NCBI GenBank assembly: GCA_964625745.1
Contig: CAZVCJ010000168.1
Coordinates: forward strand, 1-8,742
Direction of reading: 5' to 3'
Source: CAZVCJ01 sp964625745
Lineage (GTDB): Bacteria > Chloroflexota > Anaerolineae > VGOG01
Length of the DNA stretch: 8,742 bases
Shown here: in pieces, positions 1 to 5,901 of the stretch
Layout: each line of letters opens with the position of its first letter
Position numbering within the stretch: position 1 is the stretch's first letter
Program-made: the position numbers and the translations under genes
Notes under the pieces: generated by a model
Seen by the model: only the letters and a program-made list of their open reading frames with translations
Told to the model about the DNA's origin: nothing
Database searches by the model: none

Positions 1-3
1 GCT

Positions 4-2130
4 TCAGATCTCACTGAAGGGTTCTGCGCGTTTTCTCTTTTCTAACTCCTCCAGCCGTGCCGGGTCCAACTCCTTGAACCGTGACTGGAAAGGTTCTAGA
101 CAGTGAGTGTCCACGAGGGCTGTCACCCGGTCTCCAGGTTGCAAGACCGTATCGCCGTGGGGAATCACCAGACGCCGCCCCCGCTGGATGGAGATCAACA
201 CGCAATCTGAGGGCAGATTCAGCTCCTTGATCTGCTGACCCGCCAGCGGAGAGGCCGGGTGAACGTCTGCCTCGATGAATTCAGTGCCCGTTACCTTACC
301 TAATCGCAGTCGCTCCGCACGGTGCTGAAGCTCCACCCGGCGGGCGATGGCTTTGTTGTAGGCGCGGATGATGTCGTTGCCCCGAATCAGGCCGACCAGC
401 CTGGTCGGATCCTCGCGGCTGACTACTGGCAACCGGCCGATGTCGCGGGTGCCGATGCGCTTCAAAGCAGTCCACAGAGGCTCATCGGGGTAGGCCACCA
501 ATGGGTTGCGCGTGCAGATTTGCCCTACCTTGGCCCCTGGTGGCCGTTTGCCACCCCGAGTGATCCGTTCCAGGTCTTGTAGTGTGACAACCCCATACAG
601 CTTGCCTTCTTCATCCAGAACAGGGTAGCCATGGTAGTGACTGGTGGCAAAGCGATCGGATAGCTCTCGCAGAGGGGTACTTGCAGAAACCATCTCTGGC
701 TCGGGAGTCATGGCCTCACCGACGGTGATACCCTGCATCACATCAATGTCGTGGCCGCGCTCCAGGTGGATGCCCCGCCGGGCCAGCTTGAGGGTGTAAA
801 TAGACTCCCTACTTAGATGCTCAGACAACAAGGTGCTGATGACCGTGGCAAACATCAGGGGCAGGATGATACGATAATCGTCCGTCATCTCGAAGAGGAT
901 GATGATGGATGTGATGGGCGCCCGCGCTGCGCCGGCGAAAACAGCAGCCATGCCCACCAGGGCATAGGCTCCAGGGGCAGCAGTGAGAGTCGGCAACCAA
1001 TGGTGCACAACTACACCATAGGCAGCCCCCAACATCGAGCCAATGAAGAGAGAAGGAGCAAATACGCCTCCTGAGCCGCCCGAACCAATGGTCAAAGACG
1101 TGGCGACTATCTTCAGGACAAGCAGCAACAGCACCGTTCCTACCATAATTTCACCAAGAAGAGCGCGCTCAATGGCCTCGTAGCCCACTCCAAACAAGTC
1201 AGGAAAATACAATCCTATGATCCCCATCCCCAGGCCGCCGACCATTGGCTTAAGGTACTCAGGAAAACGCCAGGCATCGAAGATGTCCTCGAACTTGTAC
1301 AGGGTGTGAGTGAAAGCGACGGCTACAAAAGCAGCCACTATGCCCAAAGCGGCATAGAGCAGCAATTCCCAGGGACTAGCCATGGAATAAGAGGGTATGG
1401 GGAAAGCTGGCTCGTTGCCCAGGAAGATGCGACCAACGACACTAGCTGTAACCGAAGAGATCACCACCGTTGAAAAATAGCCCACACTGAATTCCCCCAG
1501 GATGACCTCCAGAGCAAAGAGCACACCGGCAATGGGCGCGTTAAAGGTGGCAGCAATACCGCCCGCTGCGCCACAGGCCACCAGGTTGCGGATGCGGTCG
1601 TCGGATACGTGCAGAATCTGACCCAGGGTGGAGCCCAGAGTCGAGCCGATCTGAACTATGGGCCCCTCGCGTCCCACTGATCCTCCGCTGCCAATGCAGA
1701 CAGATGAGGCCAGGCTTTTGATCACGGCCACAATGGGGCGGATGCGCCCCCCGCGCATGGCTACGGCTTCCATCACTTCGGGTACACCATGTCCCTTCGC
1801 TTCGCGGGCGAAGAAGTAGATCATCGTGCCTACAAGCAGGCCACCAACGGCCGGGATGATGATGACATAATAGCGTCCCATAAAGCTGAGCGCTGATTGA
1901 GCGGTGACGAAGAAAAGCATGTTGAACCAGCCGATGAGCCAGCGGAATACGACTGCACCCAATCCTGCCCCCAAACCAACGATGAGAGCTGTAGCGACCA
2001 CCACAACCGTCTCGGGTGGCTGCCAGCGGTCTAGCAGACGCACCAAGCGGTTCAGTGGCCTTCGCTCCTCCAGCCTATGGTTGCTTGTGCCCTCGCCAAG
2101 TTTTTCACTTCCTGCGACCTGTTTCTCCAT
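4..2130 (-). CDS. ClC-family chloride channel/transporter with CBS pair and TrkA-C domain
   Basis: A 708-residue inner-membrane ClC protein that moves chloride (or another small anion) as a channel or proton-coupled exchanger. The membrane domain spans about residues 40-440. Its anion-pathway motifs are GHGVP (113-117, the GSGIP position), GREGP (153-157, with gating Glu155) and GGVFAP (354-359). FNAPIAGVLFALEV (196-209) has Val209 where exchangers usually have the inner 'proton glutamate'. Two CBS domains follow (about 467-525 and 534-593), then a TrkA-C/RCK_C domain (about 612-685). These cytoplasmic parts usually sense nucleotides or other ligands, so gating by cell energy or ion state is inferred. 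The ATG start at 2130 is chosen because AGGAG lies 8 bases upstream. The frame stays open to a TTG at 2253, but that stretch encodes a palindromic repeat rather than ClC sequence. It lies 147 bases after mgtA. Family assignment is very secure; channel versus exchanger is not. Confidence 0.95.
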   Translation of the reverse strand: MEKQVAGSEKLGEGTSNHRLEERRPLNRLVRLLDRWQPPETVVVVATALIVGLGAGLGAVVFRWLIGWFNMLFFVTAQSALSFMGRYYVIIIPAVGGLLVGTMIYFFAREAKGHGVPEVMEAVAMRGGRIRPIVAVIKSLASSVCIGSGGSVGREGPIVQIGSTLGSTLGQILHVSDDRIRNLVACGAAGGIAATFNAPIAGVLFALEVILGEFSVGYFSTVVISSVTASVVGRIFLGNEPAFPIPSYSMASPWELLLYAALGIVAAFVAVAFTHTLYKFEDIFDAWRFPEYLKPMVGGLGMGIIGLYFPDLFGVGYEAIERALLGEIMVGTVLLLLVLKIVATSLTIGSGGSGGVFAPSLFIGSMLGAAYGVVVHHWLPTLTAAPGAYALVGMAAVFAGAARAPITSIIILFEMTDDYRIILPLMFATVISTLLSEHLSRESIYTLKLARRGIHLERGHDIDVMQGITVGEAMTPEPEMVSASTPLRELSDRFATSHYHGYPVLDEEGKLYGVVTLQDLERITRGGKRPPGAKVGQICTRNPLVAYPDEPLWTALKRIGTRDIGRLPVVSREDPTRLVGLIRGNDIIRAYNKAIARRVELQHRAERLRLGKVTGTEFIEADVHPASPLAGQQIKELNLPSDCVLISIQRGRRLVIPHGDTVLQPGDRVTALVDTHCLEPFQSRFKELDPARLEELEKRKRAEPFSEI

Positions 2131-2138
2131 GCTTGCAA

Positions 2139-2143
2139 CTCCT
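2139..2143 (-). promoter_or_regulatory. Ribosome binding site of the ClC gene
   Basis: The minus strand reads AGGAG, 8 bases before the ATG at 2130. It decides the start in favour of the protein beginning MEKQVAGSEK over the longer TTG-initiated reading, which has no comparable site. Confidence 0.75.
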
Positions 2144-2161
2144 GTTTTTGGAAAGAGAGTG

Positions 2162-2217
2162 GCACGTGGGACAGCCTTCGAGCCCGCCGAGCAGCCTGAA
2201 AAGGCTGCTCCACGTGC
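2162..2217. repeat. Palindromic repeat between mgtA and the ClC gene
   Basis: The outer arms 2162-2176 and 2203-2217 are inverted copies matching at 13 of 15 bases (GCACGTGG at each end). Inside lies a perfect 8-base hairpin, AGCAGCCT (2190-2197) with AGGCTGCT (2202-2209) around a GAAA loop. It occupies the leader of the ClC gene. It could fold in the transcript and lower read-through from mgtA, but no run of U follows it on the minus strand, so I do not call it an intrinsic terminator. It resembles a small non-autonomous repeat; no transposase is nearby. The rest of the 147-base gap shows nothing recognisable apart from the ribosome binding site. Confidence 0.75.
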
Positions 2218-2277
2218 AGCTTTTACATCAATGCATAATCGCGTTTCAGCCAAAGTTACGTCGTAGAATTGGTGTCC

Positions 2278-4899
2278 TTATGGATGCACTCGTTGGTAGA
2301 AGAACTTCTTCGCCAGTTCCGACGAGGTGACGTAGAGCGTCGTGATGGCTCCCAGGACAAGGAGAACGGGCAGAGACAGCGGGATGAAACCCAAGAGCCC
2401 ATTCAACGGCGAGTAAGGTAGAACGGCTGTCACTCCGGCCACGATCAGAGTGGCAATCAGCAGGTAGCGGCCCGGCCTGCTCTTGAAGAAAGGTCGCCGG
2501 GTGCGAATGACCAGCAATATCAGCAACTCGGTCAGGACTGATTCCAAAAACCAGCCTGTCCTGAACTGATCGGCTGTGGCACGGAGAACGAGCAGCAGCG
2601 TGCCAAAGGTGAGGTAGTCGAACACGGAACTCACCAGGCCAAAGGTTACCATAAAGTCGCGAATAAACTGGATGTTCCAGCGCCGGGGTTTCTCCACCAG
2701 TTCTCGATCCACGCTATCGCCGGCGATGGTAATGGCTGGAAAATCTGTCAGGAAATTGGTGAGCAGGATCTGCATAGGCAGCATGGGCAAGAAGGGCAGG
2801 AACAGGGACGCACCAGCCATGCTGAACATGTTGCCGAAATTGGCGCTGGTGGTGATGAACACGTACTTCAGGGTGTTGGCGAAGGTGGTGCGCCCCAGCA
2901 CGATGCCCTGGTGCAGCACGGCCAAAGCTTGCCCTGAGCCCTGTCCTGAGCGAGGTCGAAGGGCTGTCGAAGGGCCGCGTTCCAGCAACACAAAGTCGGC
3001 GGCCTCCTTGGCCACGTCCACCGCCTTGTCCACCGAGATGCCCACGTCGGCAGCGTGGAGAGCGGGCGCGTCGTTGATGCCATCGCCCATGTAGCCCACC
3101 ACGTGCCCCATCTTCTGCAGGGCCAGGATGATGCGCTCCTTTTGGTTGGGATCCACCTCGACGAAGAGGTTGGCGCGCTCGGCGGCCTGCCAAAGCGCTT
3201 CATCGCGCAGGTCGTTCAGTTCGGCGCCGGTCAGTACACCCGTCACTTTCATTCCGACGGCCTCTGCAGTGTGCAGGGCCATCAGCCAGTTGTCGCCGGT
3301 GATGATCTTGAGCTGCACGCCCAGTTGAGCCAGGTCAGCGATGGTTTCAAGCACACCAGGCTTAGGCGGGTCGAAGAAGAGCAGAAAACCACAAAAGATC
3401 AGGCTGTGCTCGTCGTCGCGGGTGCAAGCTTGCTGCGGCGGCACCGGTTTCGTCGCCACCCCCAGCACGCGAAAGCCCTGTCCGCTCCACTCTGCGAAAC
3501 GCTGCTGAATCTGGGCTCGGTGGGCGTCGTCCAGCGGCACTACGGCCCCGCTCTCCTGCACCTGTGTGCAGGCTGCCAGCACGTTGTCCAACGCTCCCTT
3601 GGTGATCAGTAGAGGCTGGCCTTGCGCCAGCCCTTGGGCATCCGCAAGGGATGCCCCTACCTGTACGACCACGCTCAAACGCTTGCGCACGAAGTCGTAG
3701 GGCACCTCGTCCACTTTGGTAACGTCGTCCGGGTGCAACGCACTTCCAAAGTGCGTTGCACCTGCGGAGAGGATGGCCTCGTCCAACGGGTTGGCCAGCC
3801 CAGTCTGAAAGTGGGCGTTGAGATAGGCGTAGCGAAAGATGGCGTCCGAGGGCTGTCCTTGCACATCCAGCGCTCCGTCAAGTTGCACCACGCCCTCGGT
3901 CAGCGTGCCTGTCTTGTCAGTGCACAGCACGTCCATGCTGCCGAAGTTCTCGATGGATTCCAGGCGGCGCACGATGACGCCGTCAGCAGCCATGGCCTGT
4001 GAACCCTTGGACAGGTTGATGCTGATGATAGCCGGCAGCAATTGTGGTGTCAGCCCCACCGCCAGGGCGACCGAGAAGAGCAGTGAGTCGAGAACCAGCT
4101 TGTGGAAGAAGACGTTGATCGCAAAGACGATCAGCACCAGGATCAACATCACCTCAGTCAGAAAATACCCGAAACGTCGGACACCGCGCTCGAACTCGGT
4201 CTCCGGTGGACGGAGGGACAGGCGCTCGGCGATCTGGCCGAAGGCAGTGGCCGCCCCGGTCTGCACGATCAGGGCACGGGCGCTGCCGCTGCGCACGTTG
4301 GTGCCCATGAAGACGCAATTGATGCGCTGCGCCAGGCTGGCTTGCACCGCAACCGGACCCGGCCTCTTCTCCACCGGAAAAGTCTCGCCTGTCAGCACCG
4401 CCTGGTTGACGTAGAAGTCACTGGCTTCCAGTACAACACCGTCGGCAGGTATCAGGCTACCGGCTGAGAGCAGCACTACGTCGCCAGGCATCACCTCCTC
4501 GGCGGGAATCGTCTGTGGCTGGCCGTCGCGCAGTACGGTGGTCTTGATCATCACCTGAGCGCGCAGCTTCTCGGCGGCAGTGCTGGCGCTATACTCCTGC
4601 CAGAAGCTCAACATGGCGCTGCCCAGCACGATGGCCAGGATGATCAGGGCCTCCACCCATTCCCCCAGCACTGCTGATACGCCGGTGGCAAAGAGCAGGA
4701 TGAGGATGATCGGGTTCTTGAACTGGTTGAGGAACAGCCCCAGCTCCGTCACTTCCTCCCTGGCTTTCAGCACATTGGGACCGAACTGCTTCAGACGCTG
4801 CGTGGCGTCTGCTGCACTGAGCCCATTGGATGTACTGCGCAGCGCTGCCAGCAGGCTGTCTGGTGATTGGCTCCAGTATTGGCTGAGCCGATCACTCAT
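2278..4899 (-). CDS. mgtA: MgtA-type magnesium-translocating P-type ATPase
   Basis: An 873-residue P3B-type ATPase (E. coli MgtA is about 900), expected in the inner membrane and using ATP to import Mg2+. N-terminal cation-ATPase domain at about 1-50. M1-M2 at about 62-100. Actuator loop with TGET (170-173). M3-M4 at about 245-292 with the M4 signature PQLLP (285-289). Phosphorylation site CTDKTGTLTEG with Asp328. ITGDN (533-537) and GDGINDAP (605-612) complete the P domain, followed by about six more helices (M5-M10). The M4 Glu of classical MgtA (PEMLP) is Gln286, as I recall for a divergent bacterial subclade, so the substrate is not certain. Three palindromic repeats are translated within it, at residues about 380-390, 414-431 and 642-656. 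The start at 4899 is supported by AGGAG 8 bases upstream and an ATGA overlap with the DUF1232 remnant. The frame is open further upstream to 5046, but that part is unlike MgtA. Confidence 0.93.
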   Translation of the reverse strand: MSDRLSQYWSQSPDSLLAALRSTSNGLSAADATQRLKQFGPNVLKAREEVTELGLFLNQFKNPIILILLFATGVSAVLGEWVEALIILAIVLGSAMLSFWQEYSASTAAEKLRAQVMIKTTVLRDGQPQTIPAEEVMPGDVVLLSAGSLIPADGVVLEASDFYVNQAVLTGETFPVEKRPGPVAVQASLAQRINCVFMGTNVRSGSARALIVQTGAATAFGQIAERLSLRPPETEFERGVRRFGYFLTEVMLILVLIVFAINVFFHKLVLDSLLFSVALAVGLTPQLLPAIISINLSKGSQAMAADGVIVRRLESIENFGSMDVLCTDKTGTLTEGVVQLDGALDVQGQPSDAIFRYAYLNAHFQTGLANPLDEAILSAGATHFGSALHPDDVTKVDEVPYDFVRKRLSVVVQVGASLADAQGLAQGQPLLITKGALDNVLAACTQVQESGAVVPLDDAHRAQIQQRFAEWSGQGFRVLGVATKPVPPQQACTRDDEHSLIFCGFLLFFDPPKPGVLETIADLAQLGVQLKIITGDNWLMALHTAEAVGMKVTGVLTGAELNDLRDEALWQAAERANLFVEVDPNQKERIILALQKMGHVVGYMGDGINDAPALHAADVGISVDKAVDVAKEAADFVLLERGPSTALRPRSGQGSGQALAVLHQGIVLGRTTFANTLKYVFITTSANFGNMFSMAGASLFLPFLPMLPMQILLTNFLTDFPAITIAGDSVDRELVEKPRRWNIQFIRDFMVTFGLVSSVFDYLTFGTLLLVLRATADQFRTGWFLESVLTELLILLVIRTRRPFFKSRPGRYLLIATLIVAGVTAVLPYSPLNGLLGFIPLSLPVLLVLGAITTLYVTSSELAKKFFYQRVHP
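2931..2975 (-). repeat. CCCTTCGACAG-type repeat inside mgtA (copy 1)
   Basis: A 45-base element running GCCCTTCGACAG ... CTCAGGACAG ... TCAGGGC on the minus strand, with GCCCT/AGGGC inverted ends. It contains a tandem duplication of GCCCTTCGAC (2966-2975 and 2955-2964). It shares the same start, middle and end blocks with the copy at 5662-5694. It is translated as MgtA residues about 642-656 (PSTALRPRSGQGSG), between LLE (638-640) and the VLHQG segment, where relatives have only about four residues. The net extra length is about 16 residues. Confidence 0.85.
3609..3660 (-). repeat. Double-hairpin repeat inside mgtA
   Basis: A 52-base element opening GTAGGGGC and closing GCCTCTAC on the minus strand. 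It contains two adjacent hairpins: GGGCATCC-CTTGC-GGATGCCC and a GGCTGGC-GCAA-GGCCAGCC arrangement. It is translated as MgtA residues 414-431 (VGASLADAQGLAQGQPLL) in the nucleotide-binding domain, between the RLSVVVQ strand and LITKGA, which are nearly adjacent in relatives. The reading frame is kept. Confidence 0.8.
3732..3762. repeat. Perfect 14-bp stem hairpin inside mgtA
   Basis: GGTGCAACGCACTT (3732-3745) and AAGTGCGTTGCACC (3749-3762) are perfect inverted copies around a three-base centre. It is translated as MgtA residues 380-390 (GATHFGSALHP) in the nucleotide-binding domain, after LDEAIL and before KVDEVPYDF. Its symmetry is far beyond what protein coding would produce by chance, and its sequence differs from the other two elements in this gene. 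Confidence 0.85.
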
Positions 4900-5120
4900 T
4901 GGAGGATCTCCTGCGTTTGGATAACTCGTGCGACTATAACGACGGCCAAAGCTGCCAGGAGTAGCCAGATAGCGACGATCCCAACAGCGGCGGCCCGGTT
5001 TGTCGGCTTGCCTTGATTCATGGCTGCCTGAGCCTTGTCTCGGCACTCAGTCATAACAGATGAAGGAATCATCTTCAGCGCAACCGCAATCCCCACAAGG
5101 ACCAACACAAGGTCATCCAG
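4896..5120 (-). pseudogene. DUF1232 (YkvA-like) membrane protein remnant, C-terminal part
   Basis: From 5120 the frame reads LDDLVLVLVGIAVALKMIP, then VMTECRDKA, a GKPTN linker and the hydrophobic segment AVGIVAIWLLLAALAVVIVA. This matches the C-terminal half of DUF1232 proteins (YLDDL..VP..I..ALRLIP..V..ECR, then a final helix). The N-terminal half, including the usual SPIDLIPDFIP segment, is missing, and the frame meets a stop just upstream of the junction at 5116-5121. Only a TTG (5108) could start a shortened peptide of 70 residues. Its TGA overlaps the mgtA ATG (ATGA), so it may still be translated as a coupling leader. The family function is not established. Family call by recall, moderate to good. 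Confidence 0.65.
4908..4912 (-). promoter_or_regulatory. Ribosome binding site of mgtA
   Basis: AGGAG on the minus strand, 8 bases before the ATG at 4899, lies inside the end of the DUF1232 remnant. It fixes the mgtA start and suggests translational coupling through the ATGA overlap. Confidence 0.75.
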
Positions 5121-5344
5121 GCACAGCCAGCATCAGGATGGGGCAGGTCGTCGCGCAACAGCCTAAAATCCAGGTGAAAGGCGGCCTCAAAGACCAGCGG
5201 TGGGACAAAAAGGGCCAAGATCAGCTCCGGCGTCACTTCAATGTCCAGCGGGCGCCGAATGGCGATAAACAGCCCCACCAATACCAGCGCCACGGTACAG
5301 GGCAAGCGTATGCGGCGCACGGCAATGGCTACCAATGTCGCCAC
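5116..5344 (-). pseudogene. CPA1/NhaP-type Na+/H+ antiporter remnant, N-terminal fragment
   Basis: The translation ATLVAIAVRRIRLPCTVALVLVG ... ELILALFVPPLVFEAAFHLDFRLLRDDLP matches the first helices of NhaP/CPA1 sodium-proton antiporters, normally 400 or more residues. At the GGGG run (5140-5143) the frame slips. One base on, the next frame continues the family sequence as ILMLAVPG, then stops at the junction with the DUF1232 remnant. The 5' end is also lost: the first helix starts abruptly at the edge of the 38-base palindrome, with only a GTG (5344) as a possible start and a TAG just upstream. The fragment is broken at both ends and frameshifted, so it cannot make an antiporter. Family call good; pseudogene status secure unless the assembly is wrong. 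Confidence 0.8.
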
Positions 5345-5381
5345 TAGTGCTCTTTCCCAAACTTTTGGGAAAGAGCACTAG
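5344..5381. repeat. 38-base perfect palindrome at the nhaP remnant edge
   Basis: CTAGTGCTCTTTCCCAAA (5344-5361) and TTTGGGAAAGAGCACTAG (5364-5381) are perfect 18-base inverted copies with two bases between them. It abuts the truncated 5' end of the antiporter fragment. In the transcript it would form a strong hairpin downstream of the biotin carrier gene, but no U run follows, so terminator function is only possible. Confidence 0.85.
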
Positions 5382-5383
5382 CG

Positions 5384-5421
5384 CCCGTCCCCAGGCGCGG
5401 CCTTGGCGACCCGGGGACGGG
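5384..5421. repeat. Palindromic repeat downstream of the biotin carrier gene
   Basis: CCCGTCCCC (5384-5392) pairs with GGGGACGGG (5413-5421), with a GC-rich centre that can form an imperfect inner stem. It starts 15 bases after the stop codon of the biotin carrier gene and sits two bases from the 38-base palindrome. Together they form the 3' end of the carboxylase operon and may protect or terminate its transcript; there is no typical U tract. Confidence 0.75.
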
Positions 5422-5436
5422 ACTTGGAGCCTGATG

Positions 5437-5901
5437 TCATGATTCTATGACGAACAAAACGTCGCCGTACAAGACGTCCTGCCCCTCGGTCACTCTGATC
5501 TCCTTGACGACGCCGGCGGCAGAGGCCATGATCTCGTTCTCCATTTTCATGGCCTCCAGGGTACAGAGCACTTCTTTACGTTGTACCCGGTCGCCCCCCC
5601 CTACGTTAATGGCCAGAATCTTGCCGGGCATGGGAGCGATCACCTCTCCCCCAGCCGCCGCGCCCTGAACTGCGTCCTGAGCCTGTCGAAGGGCTGGCCT
5701 GCTCACCTCCAGGGTGGGTTTCGGAGTCGAGACCTCAAGCTCCTCTCTAATTTCTTCTGGGACTTTGGCGTCTGGGACCTCAGGCCCCAACTCCACTCGA
5801 TAGAGTTCCCCATCCACCAGCACCGAGATAGGCGATTCCGTCAGGTCTTTTATCTCTATCTCATGCCAATTGCCGTTGACGCTCATCTTGAATTTCGTCA
5901 T
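5437..5901 (-). CDS. Biotin carboxyl carrier protein (carboxylase/decarboxylase gamma-type subunit)
   Basis: A 154-residue cytoplasmic carrier whose biotinyl-lysine shuttles CO2 to or from the carboxyltransferase encoded two genes upstream. The C-terminal biotinyl domain (about 86-153) has GEVIAPMPGKI, the biotinylation motif EAMKMEN with Lys119, and a G.V.....GQ.V..G..L hairpin. The N-terminal 40 residues resemble the small beta domain in front of such carriers. The linker 41-85 is acidic and proline-containing, and includes a translated repeat (70-80, ALRQAQDAVQG). The ATG at 5901 is chosen because AAAGGGG lies 8 bases upstream and it forms an ATGA overlap with the OadG-like gene. This is the last intact gene of the cluster; in Veillonella-type methylmalonyl-CoA decarboxylase operons the ion-pump beta subunit would follow, but here only palindromes and gene remnants do. 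Biotin carrier identity is very secure. Confidence 0.93.
   Translation of the reverse strand: MTKFKMSVNGNWHEIEIKDLTESPISVLVDGELYRVELGPEVPDAKVPEEIREELEVSTPKPTLEVSRPALRQAQDAVQGAAAGGEVIAPMPGKILAINVGGGDRVQRKEVLCTLEAMKMENEIMASAAGVVKEIRVTEGQDVLYGDVLFVIES
5662..5694 (-). repeat. CCCTTCGACAG-type repeat inside the biotin carrier gene (copy 2)
   Basis: A 33-base element: GCCCTTCGACAG, then GCTCAGGACGC, then TTCAGGGC on the minus strand, with GCCCT/AGGGC inverted ends. It shares its opening, central CTCAGGAC and closing TCAGGGC blocks with the copy in mgtA. It is translated in a different frame from that copy, giving residues 70-80 (ALRQAQDAVQG) in the flexible linker. The length is a multiple of three. 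Confidence 0.85.

Noticed and set aside
2131..2253. N-terminal extension of the ClC protein to a TTG at 2253
   Set aside because: The extra 41 codons run through a palindromic repeat and lack a ribosome binding site, while the ATG at 2130 has AGGAG at good spacing.
3609..3762. Possible CRISPR-like array from closely spaced palindromes in mgtA
   Set aside because: The elements differ in sequence and length, have no regular spacers, and are part of a coding gene; no cas gene is nearby.
4900..5046. N-terminal extension of MgtA by 49 residues
   Set aside because: The residues are not MgtA-like and the same DNA encodes the recognisable DUF1232 remnant in another frame; the start at 4899 has a good ribosome binding site.
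5075..5344. Reading 5075-5344 as an intact small protein of 89 residues
   Set aside because: The first two thirds are an antiporter fragment and the last third is the out-of-frame reading of the slipped antiporter and the DUF1232 remnant.
5344..5421. Intrinsic terminator after the biotin carrier gene
   Set aside because: Two strong hairpins are present, but neither is followed by a run of U on the transcribed strand; I list them as repeats and only suggest a transcript-end role.
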